Positions 1 through 5,007 of a stretch of 5,007 bases of DNA are shown here, piece by piece. The position numbers and the translations under genes are program-made. The notes beneath the pieces were generated by a model that worked only from the letters and a program-made list of their open reading frames with translations, was not told where the DNA came from and ran no database searches. The first letter of the stretch is position 1. Every line of letters begins with the position of its first letter. The stretch covers positions 1 to 5,007 of the forward strand of contig CADATR010000134.1 in assembly GCA_902790885.1 (NCBI GenBank), in the 5' to 3' direction. The stretch is from an uncultured Eubacteriales bacterium (GTDB lineage: Bacteria; Bacillota_A; Clostridia; Peptostreptococcales; Anaerovoracaceae).

Positions 1-92
1 GCACTACCGAGAAGATCAAGGCGGACTATCCGCAGTTCCCGGCTTTTGAGGATTACGACGAATTCCTCACTGCTATCAAGGCGGCTCTTTAA
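1..92 (+). CDS. C-terminal fragment of an unidentified protein
   Basis: An open frame enters from the left edge (codons in phase with base 3) and ends at the TAA at 90-92, giving 29 visible residues. The tail is acidic and aromatic (ADYPQFPAFEDYDEF), followed by a short helix-like end (LTAIKAAL). The codon choice looks like that of the other genes here, and a hairpin followed by T-rich sequence lies just after the stop, which supports a real gene end. The fragment is too short to assign a family, and I do not recognise it. It lies about 100 bp upstream of the DUF1858 gene, so whether the two are functionally linked cannot be judged. Confidence 0.6.
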   Translation, partial: TTEKIKADYPQFPAFEDYDEFLTAIKAAL

Positions 93-130
93 AAAATCCT
101 ATCACTACAATAGGAATTTTGCTTGCTTTT
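92..130 (+). terminator. weak terminator-like hairpin after the partial gene
   Basis: TCCTAT (97-102) pairs with ATAGGA (110-115) around a 7-base loop. After an A-A mismatch, AAAA (92-95) can pair with TTTT (117-120). A T-rich stretch (TTTTGCTTGCTTTT) follows. The position directly after a stop codon fits an intrinsic terminator, but the stem is short and AT-rich, so termination may be partial. Confidence 0.4.
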
Positions 131-151
131 GTTCACCCGCAGTTGTACTAT
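123..151 (+). promoter_or_regulatory. possible promoter of the DUF1858 gene
   Basis: TTGCTT at 123-128 and TACTAT at 146-151 are separated by exactly 17 bases and lie about 40 bases before the start codon. Each box matches the sigma-A consensus only partly (3 of 6 and 4 of 6). The support is the spacing, and the location between a terminator-like hairpin and a gene that appears to be transcribed alone. Confidence 0.3.
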
Positions 152-190
152 ATGCGGTGTAGAGTTTACAGATGAAAGGAGTCCATTCAA

Positions 191-382
191 ATGATTACAA
201 AGGATATGATCATCGGAGACGTTATCAACGAGCATCCTGAACTGGTCCGCGCTTTCTTCGCAAACGGCATGATGTGCATTGGCTGCCCGGCTTCGCAGGG
301 TGAGTCCATCGACGCTGCCGCACAGGTTCACGGACTTGACGCTGATCAGCTCGTAGCGGCTCTGAACGAGGCGCTCGCATAA
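191..382 (+). CDS. DUF1858 domain protein (hybrid-cluster-protein-associated disulfide redox type)
   Basis: This 63-residue protein is essentially one DUF1858 domain. It opens with the family-typical MITKDMIIGDVINEHPELV. The key motif follows at residues 26-35, GMMCIGCPAS, with a Cys29-x-x-Cys32 pair. It ends in a helical stretch rich in acidic residues and Ala/Leu. The family is named for a putative redox disulfide and is found in anaerobes, either alone or fused to other domains, often near hybrid cluster proteins; no precise reaction is established. A strong AAAGGAG site at 175-181, 9 bases upstream, fixes the start. The gene looks monocistronic, with a possible promoter before it and a good terminator after it. 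Cytoplasmic location is inferred from the absence of a signal peptide. The family call is firm; the role as a small redox or metal-handling protein is inference. Confidence 0.9.
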   Translation: MITKDMIIGDVINEHPELVRAFFANGMMCIGCPASQGESIDAAAQVHGLDADQLVAALNEALA

Positions 383-441
383 TGAAGCGCTGACCGTTTT
401 AAGCGGGAAAAGGATAATAGTATAAAAACATACAATACGTT

Positions 442-475
442 AAGTGACAGGGTTCTGCCTTGTCACTTTTTTCGT
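442..475 (+). terminator. intrinsic terminator of the DUF1858 gene
   Basis: The 11-base arm 442-452 (AAGTGACAGGG) pairs with 458-468 (CCTTGTCACTT) with a single G-U wobble, closing a 5-base loop (TTCTG). The stem runs into a T tract (467-472, then CGTTTT). This is a textbook rho-independent terminator about 60 bases after the stop codon. The 3' arm also contains the -35 box proposed for the next gene. Confidence 0.88.
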
Positions 476-488
476 TTTAGACTATTAT
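460..488 (+). promoter_or_regulatory. sigma-A-like promoter of the B3/B4-cytidine deaminase pair
   Basis: TTGTCA (460-465, 5 of 6 to TTGACA) and TATTAT (483-488, 5 of 6 to TATAAT) are separated by 17 bases, the optimal spacing. Transcription would be expected to start near 495, about 45 bases before the ATG at 540. The -35 box lies inside the 3' arm of the preceding terminator, so the two elements share DNA. The start site itself is inferred, not shown. Confidence 0.6.
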
Positions 489-490
489 AG

Positions 491-518
491 TATCTGAATC
501 GGTATGCCGGTTCAGATA
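491..518 (+). promoter_or_regulatory. 28-bp near-perfect palindrome, candidate operator or 5'-leader hairpin
   Basis: TATCTGAA (491-498) is mirrored by TTCAGATA (511-518), and CGG (500-502) by CCG (507-509). The site is an inverted repeat of 12-base arms around TATG, with one arm position (499/510) that is not Watson-Crick but would be a G-U wobble in RNA. It begins 3 bases after the proposed -10 box and covers the expected transcription start, a typical repressor position. If transcription starts further upstream, it could instead form a 12-bp hairpin just before the ribosome site. No T tract follows on either strand, so a terminator is unlikely. The binding protein is unknown. Confidence 0.55.
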
Positions 519-539
519 TGAGGAAAGGGAGAGAGAATA

Positions 540-1301
540 ATGTTTTATGAAGTAAGCAAGGAAGTCTTTGATAAGCTGCCGAATTTCGTTGTCGGAGTGG
601 TAGCGGTCACTGGCATCAACAACTCGAAAGAGTATCCTGCGATCGAGAAGATGCTCGAGGAGAACTCAAACGAGGTGATCCGCTATTTCGCAGAATCAGG
701 CAACAAGGCGAAGAACGATCCGTGCGTTGTGCCTTACAGGGAAGCTCTCCGCGCGCTCGGCATCAATCCTAACAGATATGCGTGCGCTGCTGAAGCTCTC
801 ATGGACCGTCTGGCCAAGGGGAAGGGGCTTCCGTCGATCAACCCGGCGGTAGATCTCGGCAACGCTGTTTCGCTCAAGTACAAGCTTCCTATAGGAGCTC
901 ACGATCTTTACACCTTCGTCCGCCCGGACGGCAAGGGCAGGGGCTGTGAAGATACCGGACTCGAGGTAAGACCGGCAACTGAGGAGGATACCTTCAGACC
1001 TTTCGGCGCCGCTGAAGACGAATTCGACAATCCTGAACCGGGAGAGGTAGTATACGTATCGGGGCACGAGGTAAGAACGCGCCGCTGGACCTGGAGACAG
1101 AGCGAAGTGGGCAAGATGACCGAAAAGACGACCGGCGTGCTGTATCCTATAGACGGATTCTCTGATCTGAATCTTGAGGACGTAAAGAAAGCGATGAAGG
1201 ATTTCACCGAACTCATCGCGAACAACTTCGCGCAGTCGGGACGCAGCTGCACTGTTGCTACGGGCATCGTGGACAAGGACAATCCGAGATTCGAATTCTA
1301 G
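540..1301 (+). CDS. free-standing B3/B4 domain protein (PheRS beta editing-domain-like)
   Basis: This 253-residue protein matches the B3/B4 family (COG3382 type), related to the editing region of the phenylalanyl-tRNA synthetase beta chain. Landmarks in order are YREALRALGINPNRYACAAE (about 66-85), LPSINPAVDLGNAVSLKYKL (97-116) with the following PIGAHDL, and RRWTWRQSEVGKMTEKTTG (181-199). In the synthetase this fold hydrolyses tRNA-Phe mischarged with tyrosine; stand-alone proteins may clear mischarged tRNAs in trans, but substrate and activity are not established here. There is no catalytic synthetase core, no signal peptide and no membrane segment, so it should be cytoplasmic. A purine-rich site (AGGAAAGGGAGAG, 521-533) precedes the ATG. 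It is probably the first gene of a unit with the cytidine deaminase 16 bp downstream, under the promoter and palindrome at 460-518. The length is in the usual 220-250 range. The family is confident; the biological role is inference. Confidence 0.9.
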   Translation: MFYEVSKEVFDKLPNFVVGVVAVTGINNSKEYPAIEKMLEENSNEVIRYFAESGNKAKNDPCVVPYREALRALGINPNRYACAAEALMDRLAKGKGLPSINPAVDLGNAVSLKYKLPIGAHDLYTFVRPDGKGRGCEDTGLEVRPATEEDTFRPFGAAEDEFDNPEPGEVVYVSGHEVRTRRWTWRQSEVGKMTEKTTGVLYPIDGFSDLNLEDVKKAMKDFTELIANNFAQSGRSCTVATGIVDKDNPRFEF

Positions 1302-1305
1302 TGTC

Positions 1306-1320
1306 AGGGAGGCACACATG
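1306..1320 (+). promoter_or_regulatory. ribosome binding site choosing the cytidine deaminase start
   Basis: AGGGAGG at 1306-1312 sits 5 bases before the ATG at 1318, just after the stop of the B3/B4 gene. A second candidate start, ATG at 1351, has a weaker AGGAAAG (1336-1342) 8 bases upstream. The stronger site supports 1318, but the downstream start would give the more typical family length. Confidence 0.6.
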
Positions 1321-1755
1321 TACGACGGGGATATCAGGAAAGATGAGAATATGAAGAGGCTCCTCATCGAAAAAGCGATAGAAAAGCTGCCGAATTCGTA
1401 TGCTCCGTACTCGCGCTACAATGTGGCTGCTGCCGCGCTCTTTGACTCCGGAGAGATATATACCGGAGTGAATGTCGAGAGCGCTTCGCTCGGCATGACC
1501 ATATGCGCGGAAAGAAACGCCATATTCCACGCGATAGCGGAAGGGGAGAAAAAGCTCCTTGCCGTTGCGATAGTCGGCGGCACGGACGGCGTGCGCAGCA
1601 ATTACTGCGTGCCGTGCGGAGCCTGCAGGCAGGTGATGAGGGATTTCGGAGACAAGGACAGCATGGTGGTGCTTTCAGCCCGGACACCGGACGACTACAT
1701 GGAGAAAACACTCGACGAGCTGCTCCCTGACAGCTTCGGGCCGGAGAGTCTCTGA
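1318..1755 (+). CDS. cdd: cytidine deaminase
   Basis: This protein of 145 residues hydrolytically deaminates cytidine and deoxycytidine to uridine and deoxyuridine in pyrimidine salvage, in the cytoplasm. It carries the zinc-dependent deaminase signature: C63-A-E65 (CAERNA; Cys ligand and catalytic Glu) and P99-C100-GA-C103 (the other two Cys ligands), as in the homotetrameric bacterial class. The nucleoside-binding NVESAS (52-57), the N-terminal YAPYSRY and the C-terminal LLPDSFGP are all present, so it looks complete. The start at 1318 was chosen for its AGGGAGG site. Starting at the internal ATG 1351 gives 134 residues, closer to the usual 130-136, and would drop a charged 11-residue leader. 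It follows the B3/B4 gene by 16 bp and is probably cotranscribed with it. No terminator is visible after it, so read-through into the lipoprotein gene is possible. An open extension upstream to 1255 lies inside the B3/B4 gene and is not used. Confidence 0.95.
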   Translation: MYDGDIRKDENMKRLLIEKAIEKLPNSYAPYSRYNVAAAALFDSGEIYTGVNVESASLGMTICAERNAIFHAIAEGEKKLLAVAIVGGTDGVRSNYCVPCGACRQVMRDFGDKDSMVVLSARTPDDYMEKTLDELLPDSFGPESL

Positions 1756-1836
1756 TGCAGTTTTGTATTAATAAAAAACACCATGGACGATAGTAATATT
1801 ATATTATTCGGATATATTATCCAGAAGGTAATTGTA
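1756..1836 (+). other. AT-rich intergenic region before the lipoprotein-fruK-fruA genes
   Basis: This 81-base gap is much richer in A and T than its surroundings. It holds several -10-like hexamers (for example TATTAT 1802-1807 and TATATT 1813-1818) and an imperfect AT palindrome (AATATTATATTATT, 1795-1808). No good -35 partner is found at 16-18 bases, and no terminator hairpin follows the cytidine deaminase gene. It may hold the promoter of the downstream fructose genes, but I cannot place the boxes with confidence. Confidence 0.3.
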
Positions 1837-1839
1837 ATG
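1823..1839 (+). promoter_or_regulatory. ribosome binding site choosing the lipoprotein start
   Basis: AGAAGG at 1823-1828 lies 8 bases before ATG 1837, which begins a proper lipoprotein signal peptide (MKKRMFLLL). An in-frame ATG at 1783 has no ribosome site and would add 18 residues in front of the signal peptide, so it is not used. Confidence 0.65.
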
Positions 1840-2268
1840 AAAAAGAGAATGTTTCTTCTTCTGACCGCAATGCTCGTTGTTGCCATGATGATCATGACTT
1901 CATGCGGCGGAGCCGGTTCGCTGGGTATGTCATGCGATTCGGAAAAGCTCATGACAATAGAGGCTGAGAATTCGGGCGAGGGCGATGAGGTAATGGCCGG
2001 AGGCCTTGTGGTCGCTGCAGGAGAGCAGATCGTTATTACATCGGGCCTCGAGAGCGGCGAGATAAAGATCGAGCTGTTCGCTGCGCCTGAAGATCAGTCC
2101 ATAGAAGAGATCCCTGATATAGAGGGATCCGAGCCAGTGATGACGTTCAACGCGACGGATACTGACGCCCAGAGCGGGACCGTGCCTGAAGGAGACTATT
2201 ACGCAAAGGCAACTACAGCTGAGAAGGCTAACGGAACTATTACGATAGAAGTAAAAGCGGCAGAATAA
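1837..2268 (+). CDS. small acidic lipoprotein of unknown function
   Basis: This 143-residue protein has a classic lipoprotein signal: MKKR, a hydrophobic stretch (about 5-20), then MTSC with Cys23 as the likely lipidation site, followed by a Gly-rich tether (CGGAGS). Methionine three before the Cys is less common than Leu but acceptable. It would be anchored on the outer face of the cytoplasmic membrane. The mature part is strongly acidic and looks beta-rich, with alternating strands (GEQIVITSG, GEIKIELFA, GTITIEVKA) and a GTVPEGDYYAKAT segment near the C terminus that suggests a small beta-sandwich. A second Cys (33) is close to the anchor. I do not recognise a named family. It has no solute-binding or enzyme motif, and is too short for a typical ABC sugar-binding protein. 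Its stop lies only 13 bp before fruK, so cotranscription with the fructose genes is likely; a role in fructose sensing or uptake is only a guess. Confidence 0.8.
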   Translation: MKKRMFLLLTAMLVVAMMIMTSCGGAGSLGMSCDSEKLMTIEAENSGEGDEVMAGGLVVAAGEQIVITSGLESGEIKIELFAAPEDQSIEEIPDIEGSEPVMTFNATDTDAQSGTVPEGDYYAKATTAEKANGTITIEVKAAE

Positions 2269-2281
2269 TAAGGGGGTCTCT

Positions 2282-3187
2282 ATGATTTACACAGTAACTT
2301 TTAACCCGGCTATCGACTACATCGTAAGGATGGACAAGCCGCTCGATCCGGGAATGACAAACAGGTCGGCGTCTGAAGACTGCTTCTTCGGCGGCAAGGG
2401 CATCAATGTTTCCACGGTCCTCAAGAATCTGGGAATAGAGAACACAGCCCTGGGCTTCGCTGCCGGATTCACGGGCGAGGCGATAGTCGAAAGCGTTAAG
2501 GGCAAGGGCATCATCGCTGACTTTATAATGCTCGATGAAGGCATCTCGCGTATCAACGTAAAGATCAAAGGTGAGGAAGAAACTGAGATCAACGCTCAGG
2601 GACCTAAGATCAGCGACGAGGCATTCAATGAGCTCCTTCAGAAGCTCGACTGCCTTAAGGAGGGAGACGTGCTGATCCTCGCGGGAAGCATCCCTAACTC
2701 GCTCCCGAGCAATGTCTACGAGATAATACTCGAGAGACTGTACGGCAAGGGAGTCACATTCGTTGTGGACGCAACAAAAGACCTTCTTCTTAAGGTGCTC
2801 AAGTACAATCCGTTCCTGATAAAGCCAAACAACCACGAGCTTGGCGAGATGTTCGGAGTGGTGCTTAAGACGGACGATGAGATAGAGGAATACGCCCGCA
2901 AGCTGCAGGAGATGGGCGCCAGGAACGTGCTCGTCTCAATGGCGAAGGACGGCGCGATGCTCATTACTGAAGACGGACAGAGGTTCCGCGTAGGCGTGCC
3001 TAAGGGGAAAGTAAAGAATTCAGTAGGCGCCGGCGACTCAATGGTAGCCGGATTCGTAGCGGGCTACATGAAGACCGGGGACTACCGCGCGGCTCTCAAC
3101 ATGGGTACGGCGGCAGGCAGCGCTACTGCTTTCTCGGATGATCTCGCGACAGGAGATCTTATTTACAGTATTTACGAGACTCTGTAG
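2282..3187 (+). CDS. fruK: 1-phosphofructokinase (PfkB/ribokinase family)
   Basis: This 301-residue cytoplasmic kinase transfers phosphate from ATP to fructose-1-phosphate, giving fructose-1,6-bisphosphate for glycolysis. It has the 1-phosphofructokinase-type N terminus (MIYTVTFNPAIDY), the sugar-binding GGKGINVS (37-44), LAGSIPNSLP in the middle, KPNNHELGEMFG, and the PfkB signature with the anion hole and catalytic base at VGAGDSMVAGF (Gly249-Asp252, Asp252 the predicted base). The length is normal and no key residue is missing. AGGGGG at 2271-2276, 5 bases upstream, fixes the start. The closely related tagatose-6-phosphate kinase (LacC) is the main alternative, but the fructose PTS gene directly downstream favours FruK. 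It sits 13 bp after the lipoprotein gene and 71 bp before fruA, in the usual fruK-fruA order. No DeoR-type regulator precedes it in this window. Confidence 0.93.
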   Translation: MIYTVTFNPAIDYIVRMDKPLDPGMTNRSASEDCFFGGKGINVSTVLKNLGIENTALGFAAGFTGEAIVESVKGKGIIADFIMLDEGISRINVKIKGEEETEINAQGPKISDEAFNELLQKLDCLKEGDVLILAGSIPNSLPSNVYEIILERLYGKGVTFVVDATKDLLLKVLKYNPFLIKPNNHELGEMFGVVLKTDDEIEEYARKLQEMGARNVLVSMAKDGAMLITEDGQRFRVGVPKGKVKNSVGAGDSMVAGFVAGYMKTGDYRAALNMGTAAGSATAFSDDLATGDLIYSIYETL

Positions 3188-3211
3188 GCTCTCGTTTATA
3201 TTAATAAGGAA

Positions 3212-3247
3212 GTTGGGCCAGATCCAACAAATTGCGCAGAAGCGCAG
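3212..3247 (+). promoter_or_regulatory. two tandem small hairpins in the fruK-fruA interval
   Basis: GTTGGG (3212-3217) pairs with TCCAAC (3223-3228) around a 5-base loop, with one G-U pair. TTGCGC (3232-3237) pairs with GCGCAG (3242-3247) around an AGAA loop, again with one G-U pair. The second ends directly before the fruA ribosome site (AAAGGA, 3248-3253). No T tract follows, so they are not intrinsic terminators. They may influence mRNA processing, stability or fruA translation; this is inference from pairing alone. Confidence 0.4.
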
Positions 3248-3258
3248 AAAGGACAATC

Positions 3259-5007
3259 ATGAAAATTACTGATTTACTGAAGAAGGAGGGAGTCCTGCTG
3301 AATCAGCATCCGGCAGATAAGAATGCCGCGATCGACATTCTGGTAGGTCTTCACGACAAGGTAGGAAACCTCAACGATAAAGCCGGTTATAAGGCTGCTA
3401 TCGAGGCCAGAGAGGCACAGGGATCTACCGCTGTAGGAATGGGCATCGCCGTTCCTCACGCAAAGACTGACGCAGCCAAACACCCGGGTCTTACAGCAAT
3501 GACCGTGCCTGAAGGCATAGATTATGGATGCATCGACGGAACTGACAGCAATCTGTTCTTCATGATCGCTGCACCGGCGGGCGCTGCTGACACACACCTC
3601 GAGGTGCTCGCGAACCTCATGACAATGCTCATGGACGCTGAATTCGCACAGTCGCTCGTAGCTGCAAAGACAGTAGACGAATTCCTCGATCTGATCGATG
3701 CGAAGGAATCCGACCGCTTCGGCAAGGAAGAGGCCGCAGCAGCTCCTGCCGCAGCCGCAGCTGCAGCAGCTCCTGCAAAAGGAACAAAAGTAGTCGGCGT
3801 TACAGCATGCCCGACAGGTATCGCACATACCTACATGGCAGCTGAAGCACTTGAGCAGACAGGAACTAAAAAAGGCGTTGACGTCAAGATCGAGACTCAG
3901 GGATCAGGCGGTGCCAAGAATGTACTCACTGCAGACGATATCAAGGATGCTGATGTTGTAATCATCGCAGCTGACAAGAACGTTGATCTGGGACGTTTCA
4001 ATGGAAAGAAACTCATCAAGGCTTCAACAGCTGACGCTATCCACCGCTCAGAAGGCCTTATTGACCGCGCTATAGCAGGAGATGCTCCGGTATATCAGCA
4101 CTCAGGCGCTGCAGCAGCAGAAAGCGATTCAGCCGGCGGCGAGAGCGTAGGAAGGTTTATTTACAAGAGCCTTATGGAAGGTGTTTCACACATGCTTCCA
4201 TTCGTTATCGGCGGCGGTATCATGATCGCAATAGCGTTCCTTCTGGATGACTATTCAATAGATCCGAGCAACTTCGGTTCCAACACTCCGGTTGCTGCAT
4301 GGTTCAAGTCTATCGGAGGCACAGCGTTCGGCTTCATGCTTCCTGTCCTTGCAGGATTCATCGCACGCAGTATCGCTGACCGCCCTGCTCTGGTAGTCGG
4401 TTTTGTAGGAGGTGCGCTCGCTGCATCAGGTTCTACATTCTCTTCTCCTGGCGGCGGCATCCCGTCCGCATTCCTCGGCGCTCTTGTTGCCGGCTTTGCA
4501 GCGGGATTCATCGTTAAAGGAATGATGAAAGTTTGTGAAAAGCTTCCTGCGTCATTGGAAGGAATCAAGCCGGTACTCATTTACCCGTTGTTCGGTACAA
4601 TAATAATCGGTGTGCTCATGTGCCTGATCAACCCTATTGTAGGTGCTCTTAACGCTTGGATCTCCAACGTTCTCATGGGAATGAGCTCGGGCTCCAGTGT
4701 TGTCCTGGGACTGATCCTCGGCGCAATGATGGCTACAGACATGGGCGGCCCGCTCAACAAGGCTGCATATGTATTCGGTACAGCAGCGCTCGCAAACCAG
4801 AATGAGATCGGCTACATGATCATGGCTGCAGTAATGGTCGGCGGAATGGTACCGCCTATCGCGATCGCTATTTCCACAATGGTATCAAAGAAGAAATACA
4901 CAGAAGCTGAAAGAAAGACCGGACCTGCAAACATCGTCATGGGACTCAGCTTCATCACAGAGGGTGCTATCCCGTTCGCAGCTGCAGACCCGCTGCATGT
5001 TATCCCG
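3259..5007 (+). CDS. fruA: PTS fructose transporter, fused IIA-IIB-IIC subunits (3' end cut by window)
   Basis: The frame stays open to the window end, giving 583 residues without a stop; the full protein is usually about 620-650. It takes phosphate from HPr, imports fructose across the membrane and releases fructose-1-phosphate inside. Domain order: EIIA (1-150) with active-site His67 in GIAVPHAK; an Ala/Pro linker (159-175); EIIB (176-275) with phospho-Cys184 in VTACPTGIAHTYMAAEAL; a second Ala/Ser/Gly linker (about 282-296); and EIIC (from about 297) with hydrophobic membrane segments near 313-330, 356-391, 404-420, 438-460, 481-492 and 518-541. EIIC landmarks are LPVLAGFIARSIADRPAL, MATDMGGPLNKAAY and TEGAIPFAAADPLH. 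The EIIB Cys motif and EIIC motifs are those of the fructose family; mannose or 2-O-alpha-mannosyl-glycerate types are less likely given fruK upstream. AGAAAGGA (3246-3253) precedes the ATG by 5 bases. It is probably cotranscribed with fruK. Neither HPr nor Enzyme I is in the window. Confidence 0.95.
   Translation, partial: MKITDLLKKEGVLLNQHPADKNAAIDILVGLHDKVGNLNDKAGYKAAIEAREAQGSTAVGMGIAVPHAKTDAAKHPGLTAMTVPEGIDYGCIDGTDSNLFFMIAAPAGAADTHLEVLANLMTMLMDAEFAQSLVAAKTVDEFLDLIDAKESDRFGKEEAAAAPAAAAAAAAPAKGTKVVGVTACPTGIAHTYMAAEALEQTGTKKGVDVKIETQGSGGAKNVLTADDIKDADVVIIAADKNVDLGRFNGKKLIKASTADAIHRSEGLIDRAIAGDAPVYQHSGAAAAESDSAGGESVGRFIYKSLMEGVSHMLPFVIGGGIMIAIAFLLDDYSIDPSNFGSNTPVAAWFKSIGGTAFGFMLPVLAGFIARSIADRPALVVGFVGGALAASGSTFSSPGGGIPSAFLGALVAGFAAGFIVKGMMKVCEKLPASLEGIKPVLIYPLFGTIIIGVLMCLINPIVGALNAWISNVLMGMSSGSSVVLGLILGAMMATDMGGPLNKAAYVFGTAALANQNEIGYMIMAAVMVGGMVPPIAIAISTMVSKKKYTEAERKTGPANIVMGLSFITEGAIPFAAADPLHVIP

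Noticed and set aside
396..436. Extra hairpin (CCGTT/AGCGG) and -10-like TACAAT before the DUF1858 terminator
   Set aside because: The stem is only 5 bp with a wobble, and TACAAT has no -35 partner; neither adds to the clear terminator at 442-472.
696..1367. Long minus-strand open frame opposite the B3/B4 gene (223 residues)
   Set aside because: It lies fully opposite a gene with clear family motifs and runs into the deaminase gene. It has no recognisable domain or ribosome site and a composition typical of a reversed coding strand.
1783..1836. Upstream in-frame ATG extending the lipoprotein by 18 residues
   Set aside because: It has no ribosome site and would bury the signal peptide; ATG 1837 has a ribosome site and begins a normal lipoprotein signal.
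2487..2502. Catabolite-response-element-like sequence (GAAAGCGTTAA core) inside fruK
   Set aside because: It encodes Glu-Ser-Val-Lys in frame, is about 200 bases into the gene, and misses three of the consensus bases, including the terminal C; chance is the simpler explanation.
2240..2836. Minus-strand open frame of 198 residues opposite fruK
   Set aside because: It is the reverse of well-conserved fruK codons with no motif of its own; fruK is complete and in context.
3162..3204. Possible promoter for fruA (TTTACA or TTTACG with TATATT 3197-3202)
   Set aside because: The spacing from either upstream hexamer to the -10-like box is 20 bases or more, outside the usual 16-18, so it was not called.
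3733..3783. GC-rich alanine-codon repeat in fruA, as a possible repeat element
   Set aside because: It is in frame and codes for the Ala/Pro linker between EIIA and EIIB, a common feature of multi-domain PTS proteins, not a DNA repeat family.
3274..3828. Cys-rich minus-strand open frame of 184 residues opposite fruA
   Set aside because: The Cys-rich start is the reverse complement of GCA alanine codons in the fruA EIIA-EIIB linker, so it only looks like a metal-binding protein.

Overview
The window reads as a chromosomal segment of an anaerobic Bacillota, probably a gut-type Clostridia of roughly balanced GC. This rests on strong AGGAGG-type ribosome sites, short intergenic gaps, all genes on the + strand, a DUF1858 redox protein, a lipoprotein and a three-domain fructose PTS permease. 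The finer lineage is inference; no rRNA or marker gene is present. I see no mobile element, CRISPR array, tRNA or rRNA.

Layout: (1) the last 29 codons of an unidentified gene (ends at 92), followed by a weak terminator-like hairpin; (2) a 63-residue DUF1858 protein (191-382) with a CxxC motif, closed by a good intrinsic terminator (442-472); (3) a short control region (460-518) with a sigma-A-like promoter whose -35 box lies in the terminator's 3' arm, and a 28-bp near-palindrome over the expected transcription start; (4) a free-standing B3/B4 tRNA-synthetase-editing-like protein (540-1301) and a cytidine deaminase (1318-1755), 16 bp apart and probably cotranscribed; (5) an AT-rich 81-bp gap, then a small acidic lipoprotein of unknown function (1837-2268), a 1-phosphofructokinase (2282-3187) and the 5' part of a PTS fructose permease, domain order IIA-IIB-IIC (3259 to the window end).

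Functionally, the right half is a fructose uptake module: FruA imports fructose and phosphorylates it to fructose-1-phosphate, and FruK converts that to fructose-1,6-bisphosphate for glycolysis. The DeoR-type regulator that often precedes fruK in Bacillota is not here; its usual place is taken by the lipoprotein. The B3/B4 protein and cytidine deaminase form a separate housekeeping pair (possible aminoacyl-tRNA quality control and pyrimidine salvage).

Most of the window is ordinary metabolism. The points most worth a second look are the palindrome at the B3/B4-cdd promoter, the lipoprotein tightly linked to fruK, and two hairpins between fruK and fruA. I found no convincing evidence of a wholly new biological system.
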